Shown in pieces: positions 11,233-23,590 of a stretch of DNA of 64,000 nt (the first letter of the stretch is position 1; each line of letters opens with the position of its first letter). Made by a program: the position numbers and the translations under genes. The stretch lies in contig NC_087096.1 in assembly GCF_963855985.1 (NCBI RefSeq), forward strand, positions 11,160,001 to 11,224,000, given 5' to 3'. The stretch is from Ostrinia nubilalis (Eukaryota > Arthropoda > Insecta > Lepidoptera > Crambidae). Under the pieces are notes generated by a model. That model was given only the letters and a program-made list of their open reading frames with translations. It searched no databases and was not told where the DNA came from.

Positions 11233-13769
11233 TTAATAATAACCACCATGGTTGTATCTGCCACTGTTGTAGTATCCATCGTTACTAGAAAGAAAAATAA
11301 AATATAAGTATCATAAATTGAATGACACAAAACAAGAACTCAATTTCTCTGACGGGAACTTTTAGATTCAGAGAGCTATAAAAGTTTTTCATAACTCAGC
11401 TTTATGCTCAGTAAAGCAAATCTCATAAAGTTATGAAAAGCTAGTGATTTCTTTCAAGTTTCAGTGCGGAATGCAAATTCATATTTATCAAAGGAAATAA
11501 GACGCTATATTTAGGTACTTGTACTTGTACATATTTCTTATCGTCAACTATCAAAAGCTTGAAATGCTGTCCTAAGAAATCATTTACTGAAGTTGAAGTT
11601 TCCCCACAGTACGTAATCTTTTCTCACATTTTAACTGATTCTTGAATTTAAGTTTATTGAAAATACTTACGAAGAAGAATACTGCCTGTTCTGTTGCAGG
11701 GAGCGGAGGATAGCCTCTGGGATTGGGGGAGGAGTGGGGATGTGGGAGCCGGTAGGGTGGAATCCATTTTCGTCAGCAGTGTAGGTCAGGGAGATCTGCT
11801 GACCATCAGGGGCGCGGTAGGAGAAGCCACCCTCTGCTGTCACGGCAGGGCCCTCAGGACCAGGGGCGCGAGGAGCCCCGCTCTCATGAGCTGCGATGCC
11901 GTTGCCTGTTTCGTAGCTAAAAAAAAAGAAATGTCAAGTTAGTGATTCTACTTTCAAACAAATGAAAAGCGGGATAGTCTAAAGTCTGATTCATAGTTGA
12001 AAAAAAATGGCCAGTTATTAATCCTACATTTAAAACAATTGAAAAGCGGGCTTTTCCTTTAAAAACAAATGAAAATCAAACATGACCTTTGTAGGTACGA
12101 ATAACCGAACAATCCCTGGAATTAACTATTCCATTACAGAATACTAGGAACAAAGGAGGGAAGGACTAAGCACTGTAACACAGAGACGTGACTTATTGAT
12201 AATGAACGCGCTCGTTTGTGCAGCCCCTGTGCGGTTACTAAAGGCAAAGGTGGAACTAAGGAGCTTGGAACAGATTCAGTACTGTTTCATGTAACTGTGA
12301 ACATTGAACACTGCTTTAGTGCTTTCTCAAGCTCTATTAATATTTCTTGTTCTTCTTGAGTTTCTGTCTGTTTTGATTCCAGTTACCTGTTAGTGTTTTT
12401 CTTTCTTAGCTATGAAATTAAGTTATTGTTTTCTTTTTTAATAACATTTATCGTTTCGTTACATCTTGGGATAATTTATGAAATGATGTGTATTAGTAAC
12501 TGCATTCTACTTTTAATTAACAAATAGTTGCTCTGTAACCATGAAACGGAATGGTAATTAGTGAGAATTAGCAGAATAGCCTGCGTGTGTAGTGATTGCG
12601 CTTCCAATCGTTGAATTAACGCCATTTCGATACAAATAGTCGATTAATTAGCGATCGGCATGACTGATATTAAACATGAATGTCGTCGTCAATTGCCGGT
12701 GTAGATGAATGATGTTGATCATGTACCAGATATGTAATTGCATATTATTATTGCAATATTGATAGCAACAAACCGACCAGTTTCATTAGAGACACTGTTA
12801 GAAAATGATTTTAAAAGTTTAAGTACTACACATATTAAAGTCATAAAAGAAAAATCGGCAATTAATTGGATTTACTCCAATTATTGTGCAAGGAGCACAG
12901 TATAAATGTTACGTATCATTTAATTGTAGGTGTATTTTACAAAGATTCAAGCATTGAGCATCCTATGACACACCATACGTATGCTTAGGCTGCGTTGCAC
13001 CTAAAATCTGTCAAACTCCATACAAAAAGCACCGGTTATTGTTATTGTTATGGTTAAAATAAGGTGGTGCAGCCTTAGATAAGCAAAAGTTATGAGAATT
13101 CTTAGTTATTAAAGTTTTTTAGCTCTGAGTTGCATCGAAGCGTCGTGGGTTCGATTCAAACTTTACGGGATTCTGTTTTTTGAAGTTCTTACTTGTATCT
13201 GTAGGTGCCATCTCCGTTGTTGACATTCTCGTACCGCAGAATGGGTATGTGCGCGCCAGAGCCGCTGTAGCCGTTGTAGTGGTTGTACTCAGCCGCCGCG
13301 CAGGCTACCATCGCTAGGGCGACAATCAGCTGGAAGAAAGAAATAATTGGTCAGATAAGAACTTAAGAGGTTTTAAAAAATAGGCTTATTTATATGGCTA
13401 GGGCTAGTGCTGTTTCCGAATTTTCAGGTTCGCTCTTTTACTTGGAACCGTCACTCATGTCTGCATCTAGCTACGAGCAAGAGGGGTAGTTCAAAAGTTC
13501 GGAAACATTGTTTTGAAGTAGCTTGAAGCTCACTTGTCGAAATAAATATCAAAGTTAAAAGACGCAATTTCTGAAGCCCCTCACTCCAAAGGTCCGAAAA
13601 TTTTATTTCTGAGAACTTTTCTTGACTTGATGTGTCAGCCATAAGTGGGCTAGGTAGTTAGGGCTTAAGCTGTAGGCAATTATTGTCAAGTTTAAGAACT
13701 AGAGAAATTCAAAGAATAGATACGAAAAGAAATTTTAATGTTCCTATACTATACCTTTACAGAAGACAT
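11233..13769 (-). CDS. RR-1 cuticle protein gene 2, complete, 4 exons, 149 aa
   Basis: Minus-strand exons: 13769-13755 (MSSVK), 13329-13193, 11916-11671 and 11284-11233, stop TAA at 11235-11233. All introns have GT/AG borders, with phases 0, 2 and 2. The product opens with a signal peptide ([18 protein letters not shown]), then [40 protein letters not shown], the RR-1 chitin-binding region ([27 protein letters not shown]), a [17 protein letters not shown] segment and a short Asn/Gly/Tyr tail. It should be secreted and bind chitin in larval or soft cuticle, as RR-1 proteins generally do. Splitting the gene after a five-residue first exon is typical of insect cuticle genes. The nearest relative in the window is cuticle gene 1. 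Family and structure are clear from the sequence; stage and tissue are not. Confidence 0.95.
12985..13078. mobile_element. MITE family TTAGGCTG-GTTGCACC, copy A (short)
   Basis: Starts ttaggctgcgttgcacc and ends aaggtggtgcagccttag. The interior tctgtcaaactccatacaaa is shared with copies at 15,189-15,313, 23,460-23,590 and 59,870-60,197. Inserted in intron 2 of cuticle gene 2. Confidence 0.75.
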
Positions 13770-13854
13770 CTTGAAGTATTTTTTTTTGTTTGTAGCGAAG
13801 ATGTAATCCAGATCTAAGTCGATGACTGAATGATGTTCCAAGCGTCTGTCATCA

Positions 13855-13862
13855 TTTTATAT
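13855..13862 (-). promoter_or_regulatory. TATA box of cuticle gene 2
   Basis: Minus-strand ATATAAAA, 86-93 nt upstream of the ATG. An arthropod-type initiator TCAGTC lies at 13829-13824, about 30 nt downstream of the box. Cuticle gene 3 has the same octamer at nearly the same distance. Confidence 0.75.
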
Positions 13863-14110
13863 TGATGTGATCGCCCCGGATCACCTTGCTCGACATCAGA
13901 GAATCCTAGCATTCCACCACACCCCCCGCTGGGTCGATGATTGTTGCCTATAGCAGAGAGCTAAATTCGGCAGACTTTTTGAACTTATCTTCAAGGGCAC
14001 ACAAAGTAACAATGAGGTTGCATAAGCTGCAAATATCACAATGCTGGTGTTAAAAATTTAGGCTTCAAGTTTTGACAGAGCAATCTATATCTACTTACGC
14101 CCGTTTCCCA

Positions 14111-14287
14111 TATTCAATCCTTGTCCAAATCCGGATTTCAACTGTCAAATTTGAGTCAGTTTTAGATTAAATATCCACAATATTTAATGCGTTTACACAC
14201 TTAAACAGCCTTATAAACAATATAAAAATATCAAAACATCGAAAACCGCAGATATGTTGACGGACGGATCTGGATTAGGATTGAATA
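14111..14287. mobile_element. Short inverted-repeat element (MITE-like)
   Basis: Left end tattcaatccttgtccaaat and right end ggatctggattaggattgaata are imperfect inverted repeats enclosing AT-rich DNA upstream of cuticle gene 2. Only one copy is seen here. Confidence 0.5.
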
Positions 14288-15188
14288 TACACAGAAAACC
14301 AGCATTCACGAAACAATGAAGTCCAAAAATATACACGCTTACAAGTTATTTGATACGGAGTAAATTTTATTTCGATTTAATAATACAGGTACTCGTAGAC
14401 ATCTCAATTGGGCGCGATATCATAAATGACACGTCTTTGTTAATTGGGGCTCTACCCACTCTCATAATATGTAGGTAGAGACAAAGATATATGAAGCCAC
14501 GGGCATAACCAAACAATCGCATTATGCGTTGAACTTTTGAAAAGAACTAAAAATAGATTACTCTTTGACCTATACCGCACCTTGATTTGGATTGCCATAA
14601 ATATTATACTTAGCATCACAGGGAAGCGTACCTACCTACTCGTAATTTTTATCCATTTTTAATACAGTTTAGGTTAAGACTTAAGAGGTAATTAAAATCT
14701 TTTACAACAAATTTTAATAAGTAATTAAACAGTTTCTTGAAAACCTACTTATGCTCTAGATAAGAAGACACTTTCTAATAAAGTTTTATTTATTAATAGG
14801 TACCTTAGATACTGTATTATAGTGAAATATTTTGAATTATAAGTTGGCTAATATGTAGTAGCATAATTTATATTCATTTCACCTTCGTTGCATGATTTCA
14901 ATCTGCAACCACTTCTGTAAACCTATGGAATTGTCTGTAATGAATGGTATTATTGAATTACAACAGTATTCTTACAATAGATAATAACTTATTCCGATTT
15001 CAATAAGAGAGATCTACCTACTGGTCTTTATAATGTTTGGTAATATTAAATTAGAGCTTATGAAAACTTCGATTGTGAATATTCTAAATACAATGAATAC
15101 GAACGTTTTTGGTGCATGCTGAAGATATCATTTTAAAAGCAATAAAACATACTTTTCGAAAAAATAAAATGATAATAGGCTTTCGATC

Positions 15189-15313
15189 TTAGGCTGAGTT
15201 ATACCACAAAACTTTAACGATAAGTATAACGACAACTGGTGCTTTTTGTATGAAGTTTGACAGATTTTTGACGTTCGTTAAAGTTAAAGTAAGGTGGTGC
15301 AATCCAGCCTTAA
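15189..15313. mobile_element. MITE family TTAGGCTG-GTTGCACC, copy B
   Basis: Opens ttaggctgagttataccaca and closes gtaaggtggtgcaatccagc cttaa. The middle gttttgacag-type words (ttgacagatttttgacgttc) match the other copies. Confidence 0.75.
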
Positions 15314-15716
15314 CTTACTATACATATTTTCATTGATTGCAATGTTACTAAAAATCAAACTTCAGAGTTATGTGAACTACTCTATACAGGGTGGAAACGA
15401 TAAGTGATCTCACTTGATTACTGGTTACTGATCCTGAAAGTGCTTTACGAGCTCTATCCAACGGTACCAATAATTTTCGGATAGATCCAGTTAATTCTGT
15501 AAACTATTACTGATACCGTTTGAAAGAGCTCGTGGTTATCGTGACGCCTGTTTTTATAAGCTGCATAATTAGGCTTTATTGCATCGTGACTCAACCTGAG
15601 GACTTAGTGTTATCGCCTAGTGTTCTAAATATGCAAATCTATATTATTTTGAGTCTACACAATCATCATTTCAGCCAAAGGTCGTGCTCTGCTGAACTTC
15701 CTCAATTATTTCCAGA

Positions 15717-16090
15717 CTAGCGGCCGCCCGCGACTTCGTACGCGTGGATCCCGTTTTCCCCCTTCATCTATCTTACGCGGTTTAGATTTTTCATACAAAA
15801 GGATTTTCCCGCTAATTCCTGTTCCCGTGGGAATTCCTAAGTATACTATAACCTGCCCATGAGTATGAAGAATAATTGTACCAAGTTTCGTTAAAATCCG
15901 TAGAGTAGTTTTTGTTTCTATAAGGAACATACAGACGGACAGACAGAAAGACAGACAGACAGACAGAAAATTTTTTTACTGATTGCATTTTTGGCATCAG
16001 TATCGATCACTAATCACCCCCTGATAGTTATTTTGAAAATATATTTCATGTACAGAATTGACCTCTTTACAGATTTATTATAAGTATAGA
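15717..16090 (+). repeat. Retroelement tail repeat (ctagcggccgcccgcgactt), copy 1
   Basis: Begins ctagcggccgcccgcgactt, continues with aagtttcgttaaaatccgta and gagtagtttttg, and carries a (GACA)n microsatellite at about 15,931-15,969. The same opening and the aaaatc(t/c)gttcagtagttttt motif occur at 25,754-26,063 and, reversed, at 37,230-37,443 and 39,673-39,886. This is a high-copy repeat type found across Lepidoptera; its exact class is not decided here. Confidence 0.65.
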
Positions 16091-17699
16091 TTGACCGGAA
16101 AGTAGAGTTCTGCAGTTCTGCACCCAGCGCCTTCCTGCTATCTTTTTTTTTGTTTTGGGTAGGTATTCAAACAAGTTTATTTCGGCAATTTATCCTGAAT
16201 TGAGAACAACTAGGATCACGAAATTTTATCTTTATCAAATAATTTGAACAAACGATCTCCGAGTTGATAACCATTTTTTAACTCTGATTTTGGTCATTAG
16301 ATCTTATCAAAATTTGACATAGTAATTCATCTTCAATTTGGTCATAATATTGTCTGAATCACTATTTTGTACTATTTTCAGCTGTACTTGAGCTCGTATT
16401 GCTTTACTTATGTAATAAAACATTGTGATTATGCATTTCAGGAAATTAATTTTACTCCTGCTTTGAAAGTTTCAAGTTAGTTAAAGGTTAAAGGCAAAGC
16501 GTCCTATTCCTAGATTTGATTGTGATCGTACGTCTATAGACTTTCGTTAATAAATTTTAATATGATGAATTATAATTGTTTTTGCAAGTATTGTATATGT
16601 ATAGTGCTAAACTTTAAGTTGTAGCATTATATTATTATCTGTGCTTTAAAATGTATCTTCTAAATATTTGGTGTAATTTACAAATCTTAATATGTATAGT
16701 TTTTGTTCTATCAGTTACTTGTTACAATCTACTATACGTTTACAATTAACGGAATGTTTTAAAATAAGGAAATGAACCAGGATTTAAGATAATAGTCTCA
16801 TTTATTCACATACTATGCTTATGTACATAGTTAAGAATATAATTATGAATAAGTTATACATTAACAGTGCTCCGTACTTCGTGATATCACAGTCCAAAAT
16901 TCCATGGGTATGTCCGTCGCCGTCATGGGTATGCCATAGTTTCATAAAGTTATAAAAATCGCAACTAAAATAAAACTGAAAAAATACATTTAGAAGTGAA
17001 ACTTAACTAACGAAATAAACTTTGTGTACCTTAATAAGCATACAATCTAGACACGTAGTAAGTAAATAATGGTTTTGTACTAAGTTAAGTGATAGATGAT
17101 ATAGCCTCACAATTAGAAATGGTAAAATTTGAAGATCCACAATTATACTAATCGTAATTAATGTAGTGTATTAAAATTTAATAAATACATGAAATGTATA
17201 GAACAGACAAAGGTACCTACTTCACCTTTACAAGGCGCTAATGAAAACGTAACATATAAAGTAGCACAGTCACTTGCATAAAATTAAACTATACTTATTA
17301 TTTCTAACACACATCTTACAAAACATAGAATACCTTAAATCTACAATCCATTCAAAGTCCAGACCTGCTGTTAACTTTGTCTTTTACAAAAACAAATCCC
17401 TAAAAAAACATAACCCTCCTTCTTGCGCAGTCGGGTAAAAAATAGAGGACAGTCACTAAATCCTTCATCTACAAAACGTTTATAGTAATAGCTTTACAGT
17501 AATTAAGAGAAAAGAAAAGCTCTTCATCATTTTGACGCTTTGGATTAGATTTTAGCTCTAAAATACACCACCAAATCTGCCGATAAGTCTGACGTTTAGT
17601 CTTCACAACATCGGCGTCTCTTGCTACACCAATAGCAACTGTCCTCCAGTGATCATAAAGTTTTGTTTTAGTTGCGATTTCTTATTAAGATCGATGAGA
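16091..17699. other. 3' flank of cuticle gene 3; no other gene seen
   Basis: AT-rich. A minus-strand AATAAA (16806-16801) lies ~900 nt past the stop of cuticle gene 3 and could be its poly(A) site if the 3'UTR is long. I could not assign a closer canonical signal with confidence. Confidence 0.4.
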
Positions 17700-20028
17700 T
17701 CAGTAGTGGTAGCCGTTGGCGCCACCACCGCCGGAGCCGGAGCCTCCTGATCCTCCAGAACCTCCGTTAGCGCCTGGGTTGTAAGCTCCTTCACTGGAAA
17801 TTAAAATGAATTGTTTACCTAAATCTTTTATTTAACATAATTTTCAAATTAACATAATACGTATTTGGCATTTTTTTTTAATGCACGAATAGTTACTCCA
17901 GTTCTAAATGGTAAACAAAGAAAAATAGGCTTTTAGATTTTGTTTGTTCAGTTCCTATTATCATGTGTCTTATGAGATAATGAGACACATGATGAGGTCA
18001 CAGGTAAGGTCCCACTGGATGAAAGCGGTTTTCATCAGCAGTGTAGGTCAGGGAAATGAACTGGCCGTCAGGGGACTTGTAAGAGTTGTCTATTGAATGA
18101 AACTCAGCCAATACTTACGAAGATGGGTTCTGCTTGTTGAACTCAATAGAGCGCAGGATTTCCTCAGGGATGGGTGGTGGGGTAGGCAGGTGGGGTCCCA
18201 CTGGGTGGAAGCCGTTCTCGTCAGGAGTGTAGGTCAGGGAGATGGACTGGCCGTCAGGGGACTTGTAAGAGTTGTCTATTGAATGAAACTCAGCCAATAC
18301 TTACGAAGATGGGTTCTGCTTGTTGAACTCAATAGAGCGCAGGATTTCCTCAGGGATGGGTGGTGGGGTAGGCAGGTGGGGTCCTACTGGGTGGAAGCCG
18401 TTCTCGTCAGGAGTGTAGGTCAGGGAGATGGACTGGCCGTCAGGGGACTTGTAAGAGTTGTCTCTTGAATTAAACTCAGCAAATACTTACGAAGACGGAT
18501 TCTGCTTGTTGAACTCAATGGAGCGGAGGATTTCTTCTGGGATTGGTGGTGGGGTGGGCAGGTGGGGTCCCACTGGGTGAAAACCGTTCTCGTCAGCAGT
18601 ATAGGTCAGGGAGATGGACTGGCCGTCGGGGGACTTGTAGGAGAACCCGCCCTCGGCAGTCACGGCGGGACCCTCGGGACCCTGCGCACGCGGCGCCCCG
18701 CTCTCGTGAGCGGAGATACCGTTGCCTGTTTCGTAACTGAAAAATAAAAAAAAAGATTAAAGATTAAAAGATCATTTATTCACCGAGACAATCAATAATT
18801 AAATTAATTAGATGTCTAGTTGTAATAATGTAGAGTCTTTGTAAATGTGCCTAGCAACATTTTGTCCAAAGATAATGTGTTTTCAGGAAGCTTAGAGTTT
18901 CTTAATTTTTCAATGTTTTAATAGAGTTGTAAATATTGATTGTCTTAAAAATAAATAAATAGAGTAAATTGGTGCAAAATACAAATATGTAGAGCATTAG
19001 TTGTGCCGTTTAACGACTTGCTTTAAACTTAACAGTTAATGGTGGCGTTGATGCAGTTTGCGACTTAAGTATCACTTTATTGTTCAAACATCCTGATCGT
19101 GACCATTTCGTTTTGCCAAATGATAATAAAATGTCGCATCTTTGAATAGAATATCGAATTTAAATGTCACTGAAGATAATTGGAGTGCAATGCACATCGC
19201 AAACAAAGGGTGAAGTCATGCCTTACTTGAAGCTGTATGTGCCGTCGCCATTGTTCACGTTTTCGAACTTCGTGATTGGGATTTGTGAGCCGCTGCCGCC
19301 TCCGGACCCCCCGAAGGAGCCACCTGATCCGCCGCCCGCGCCGAATCCAGCTCCGCTACCCGCTCCAAAGCCACCACCGCTTCCTCCGCTTCCCGCTCCG
19401 CCACCGAATCCGCCGCCGCTGCCACCTCCCGCTCCGCCGCCAAAACCGCCGCCGCCGCCGCCACCTGGTCTAGGCGGCAGATATTGCGGCTCCAAACGCC
19501 CGCAAGATCCGATCGCCACAACCATCAACGTTACTGATATCTGCATTGAAATTGCCGAAATTAATTAATATCCATCGGTCATTTGTATACTGATTTAACA
19601 TCTGATTAGCTCTTGATTTAATTACACTGATCATGCATTAATAATTAATTACTAAGCTCTATAATTAGATTTATGTGAATAGTTTCAGGGATATTGATTA
19701 GGTCTGTTACACCCAATATTGAAACGCGATCAGTTTTGCACAAGGCAATTTACAGTCGGAGAAATAATAAAATATTAGTTAGGTATAAATAGTAGTACCT
19801 ATTCGTGAAGAAAATCTGTAGAATATTTGAATCACTTAGATCTATATTTAAAAAAAAAAAATAATTGTATATTATCCAAATTTTTTTATTAAACAAGTAT
19901 TTAGTTATTATAAAAAATAATATCGCGCATCCGAAGTACCAAACCGGGACATAAAAACAAAGGACGCACGGTCACCGGACCTCGAAAAACATTCGACAAT
20001 CGCCCTCAACACTTACCAGAGTGAGCAT
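17700..20028 (-). CDS. Glycine-rich RR-1 cuticle protein gene 3, complete, 4 exons, 221 aa
   Basis: Minus-strand exons: 20028-20017 (MLTL), 19540-19227, 18736-18491 and 17793-17700, stop TGA at 17702-17700. Intron phases are 0, 2, 2, as in cuticle gene 2. The product starts with a signal peptide ([18 protein letters not shown]), then a ~70-residue glycine-rich domain of GGGFGGG / GAGSG type, then [18 protein letters not shown], the RR-1 region ([27 protein letters not shown]), [17 protein letters not shown], and a second Gly/Ser-rich tail ending NGYHY. It should be secreted and bind chitin; glycine-rich flanks are usual in proteins of flexible or cross-linked cuticle. The Gly-rich exon is far more GC-rich than its surroundings. 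The last intron holds three truncated tandem copies of the RR exon (see 18008-18490). Structure is well supported; the specific orthologue is not named. Confidence 0.95.
18008..18490 (-). repeat. Tandem truncated copies of the RR exon inside intron 3 of cuticle gene 3
   Basis: The 3' 149 nt of exon 3 plus the first 37 nt of the following intron form a 186-bp unit that is repeated. Exon-like parts lie at 18305-18453, 18119-18267 and (truncated) 18008-18081; true exon 3 ends at 18491. Each full copy keeps an open RR-1 frame ([24 protein letters not shown]) and the gtaagt donor. Each lacks the 5' half of the exon. The AG dinucleotides ahead of or within each copy that I tested, such as caatag, lead out of frame or into stops, so the copies look like dead pseudo-exons. 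Confidence 0.9.
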
Positions 20029-20110
20029 TATGTGTCCGTTAATTGGTTTACTAATGATGGTGCTCGTCTCTCGGCGGTTGGCACAATACACCCGGTGAGG
20101 ATGTGCCCCG

Positions 20111-20118
20111 TTTTATAT
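20111..20118 (-). promoter_or_regulatory. TATA box of cuticle gene 3
   Basis: Minus-strand ATATAAAA, 83-90 nt upstream of the ATG, mirroring the spacing in cuticle gene 2. Confidence 0.7.
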
Positions 20119-22743
20119 CGGGCTGGTGTGCCCTTTCTCGGTTGCCTCACCTTGTGCGTTCGGATGCAGAATCCACGCCTAGACCGACTTCAGCCTGGAA
20201 TTCCGGATGCTCCTATCGAATATACAGATCATAGAGATTTGACAAATTCCTTCGCGGCTTTACTAGTCTAAATGCTAGACTTATGACTAATGTTTGTAGT
20301 GAATTTACGATTGAGTGAAGTGCGGTGTAGAGATTTGTTACAGATGTTTTCAGACTCTATATTTGTATACCTTCCTACAAATTGTCTGGTAATTAATAAG
20401 GATTTTTAGATTTGCAAAATAATTTCGATGAAATCAAAAAAGGCTTAGTAAATTGTCCAAAGATTTATTATTTATTAATTAAAAAATTAACTTTAAATAC
20501 TGCTAAATAAATAAATAATACACCTACTAAATCACTGTACACATAAAACGTGATGCAAAAATTCCTTCTAAAGTAGTTATTTTCCCCGTTTTGAATTTAG
20601 GATTTATTGCGATGTAACTTAGTAGGAAAATTGAATCCTTTCCCTTCACCTTTTAAATAAAATATAAGTAAAGCAGATCCAGCCTCAACTTCATCGTGAA
20701 AGGTTAATTGAGAGTACAAAGGAATTCTTAGAATTTTGAAATAGATCGCGGTGTGAGAAAAACGCGACGTAAAATTTCACAGAAATATTACGTAGTCCTT
20801 AGAGGGTTATTGACACCTAAAAAGTATTATTTATTAAAGAGTTCCCATGCTTATTGGCTATAATACTATTTCAGGCAAATATGTATTCATAATGATCATT
20901 AATCATCTTAAATCCAACAATTTTTACAACGTTAATTTGCTACTTATTCATGGTGTTACTTTTAGATTAATTTATTTATCAGAAAGAAACTGTATTCGCA
21001 AAGATTACAGAATGAAAAAAATGGAATAATTTGTCTTTATTGAATGTAAAGTTATGAATCTTTTGTCGAGGCACCGTTCTCGAGAATCAAATGCAAATTG
21101 AACTATTATCTCTGAAGTCTCGGATATATTCACAGACTACCTAGCTCTATAGAAGCTATCTGAAAAAGATATAAAATCAACTGAGCGCTAGAGCACTCGC
21201 AATATTTTATTATGTTTGATCTCTGAAATTAATTTTCTTCTTATGTCCCAAAATAGAGTATTGTTTGGTTAAGCGTGGCTTCTTTTCACTAAAGTTTCTT
21301 GGTGTGCCAATTTTATATCCATTGTAAGAATCAGTTCAGAGAACACAATAACTTGCCACTAGTCCAAATAAATACAAAAGATGCTTTTTAACAATAGAGA
21401 TACAATGAGAGGAGTGTACTACACACTCTTAAAACATACATACATATGTTAAGATTTGTACTTCGTTAATTAAGTCATATATTATGTCGATTTGTGATAG
21501 CTAAGTTGTCTGTATAATACGGTAATGTATTCCGGAGATTATCCCCGATATTATAACTCAATTACAAGAGTATGACAGGAATATTTGAGTTAATGTTATT
21601 GAGCATACCCACTTATTTGTCTTGGCGTACTTATTCAAGGCATCGTCAGTGAGGGCCGAGGTTGAATATAATTAATGTTTTAGTATTTTAGTAGGTACCC
21701 ACCTAGTAAGAAAATTAGGGGTATTTTTTATGTGTTTTACTTCATGATATAACTTTACTGAAAATGTATTATTCAGAGGTAGGTAATATCCAGATCAACA
21801 CGCATGCTGAAAAAAGCATTTCAGGAAATAATTCTTTTTTTTTGCTCAAAATGCCCTGCTGGAAGTTTAACTGCACGTCCTGTTAGTAAATTATAAATAT
21901 TGTTAGTGTAAAATTGTGGTCTAATCCTTCTAGCAGAAAGCTAACCTAAACTTTGAACTCGAGCTTATCAGCTTGCACCCACGGAAGCTTTGTCGCCTTA
22001 CGTAAACTTTACTCTACCATACTTTTATGACAGATTTATTATATTGGTATTGAACTTATGTACTTTATTTTAAGTATCGTTCGTCAATGGTGTGTACTTG
22101 ATTATGGTATTGTATAACACTTTTCGTTTAGGTGCAAGTCGTTTCAGCCAAATGACGTCGACTGAAGAACAAAAGCCTCCCGCAAGGATTAGGTTAAGTA
22201 AGTAAGGATTAAGTAAATCTGATTATATGTTTTTGTTGCCAAATATAGTAACTTGTAAAATTAATCGTTTTATTGCAACGAAATGTTTGTCTGATGTCTC
22301 GTATGCTAGCTTAAATATTAACTAGCTGTCAACCATAAGTATTTTCTTACTAGATATCTTGTAAATGTATTTGGTGGCAATCAAGTTTAGTTGGTGGAAA
22401 TTAAGCACTGTGGTAAGTGGTTAAATATAAAGTTTAAGCATATTTCAAAGTAAAAAGTACCTTTTTAATATTGTTTTTGCATTTTGACTCTTAAAGATTT
22501 TTTTTTGTTTGAACACTTTGTCTCTACCACGCCATATATTGCTAAGACTAAGTCTAAAAGCTTGGAAACTAATTTACTTATTAAGGAAATAGGTCGAACG
22601 CAAGTTTCAGTGCAATAACCGTGAGCCCCTAGAAGTGCGTTTTCTCTATAACACATGTAACGTGCTCTGTGCTTAGTTTGAACTAGTTAGGGCATTGTGC
22701 CCGGTCCACGAGGATGGTGGTCTCTAAGTAAGTGCAAAGGTCA
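20119..22743. other. Intergenic; no gene seen
   Basis: AT-rich, without a supported exon, RNA gene or clear repeat. Open frames here are short and of biased composition. Confidence 0.5.
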
Positions 22744-22769
22744 AAGCAAATCAAAACTTTATTAGTATT

Positions 22770-22960
22770 TTAGGCCCTTTTCCGGGCACTTATACTCGAT
22801 AAATATAGGTTATCCTACCACCAGTTCGGGACAACATGTCAGTTGATGCTAAGAAGTGGCGGAAAATACTCAGTTACCGATAAAGGCATTACTTCGGAAC
22901 AACATATCGACTGGTGCCGAGAAGAAGTGGCAGAAGAAATTCAGTGACCGGTAGGTTAGT
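22770..22960 (+). repeat. Dispersed retroelement-like repeat, copy 2 (internally doubled)
   Basis: ggcccttttccgggcactta and then two successive cttcgg(g/a)acaacat segments, each followed by gaagtggc and a ttcag/ctcag tail. Matches 2,365-2,510. Confidence 0.55.
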
Positions 22961-23459
22961 ACAGCTAATAATACAAAAGGAAAAATTGTCTTCATAATAA
23001 TTAAGTATCAAAACTATTTAAATGAAGTAAGATTCTCTACAAATATCTGTGCAGTTCTGGTAACTCTTGTACACTAATGGGTTAAAATACAATAGTTAAA
23101 GAATGCACTAATAATTTGATAATCGTGACAGCTATATAAAATTAAACCTTTCGACCGCTCGTTACATTGTAAGAGCGATGAGCGCTGACAGACATTTCAA
23201 TCCCATTATTTATATACTTCGACTCCTCAGATCAAATAGTAAACAGGTTCAAATATGCAGTGTAATTGGCAGACATAGAGTTGAAACCGCAAAACTATAA
23301 TTTTTGAAGCTTATAATCATAGATAATGATTACGCATGTGGTGGTCACTGCAAATTCCTTTCAAAAGGTAGGTACATGGGAAAATAACAGCAATAAAAGT
23401 TTACATAGTTGTATAACTAAACCTAAGATATTCTAAAAAGAGTAAATCCATCAGTAATC

Positions 23460-23590
23460 TTAGGCTGAGTTGCACCATCTAACTTTGATCGTAACTATAA
23501 CGATAACCGGTGGGTTTTTAAATGGAGTTAGACAGATTTTTGACGTTTGTCAAAGTTAATGTAAGATGGTGCGGTGCAACCCAGCCTTAA
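23460..23590. mobile_element. MITE family TTAGGCTG-GTTGCACC, copy C
   Basis: Opens ttaggctgagttgcaccatc and closes gcggtgcaacccagccttaa: a clear inverted pair of ends around acgataaccggtg and agatttttgacgtttgtcaa. Confidence 0.8.

Noticed and set aside
18115..18297. A 60-codon minus frame with an intact RR-1 motif, as if a separate small gene
   Set aside because: It starts at a non-ATG codon inside duplicated intron DNA, has no promoter or acceptor, and is one of the truncated exon copies.
19164..19568. A 134-codon proline-rich open frame on the plus strand
   Set aside because: It is the antisense of the glycine-rich exon 2 of cuticle gene 3; its length follows from the Gly codon repeat.
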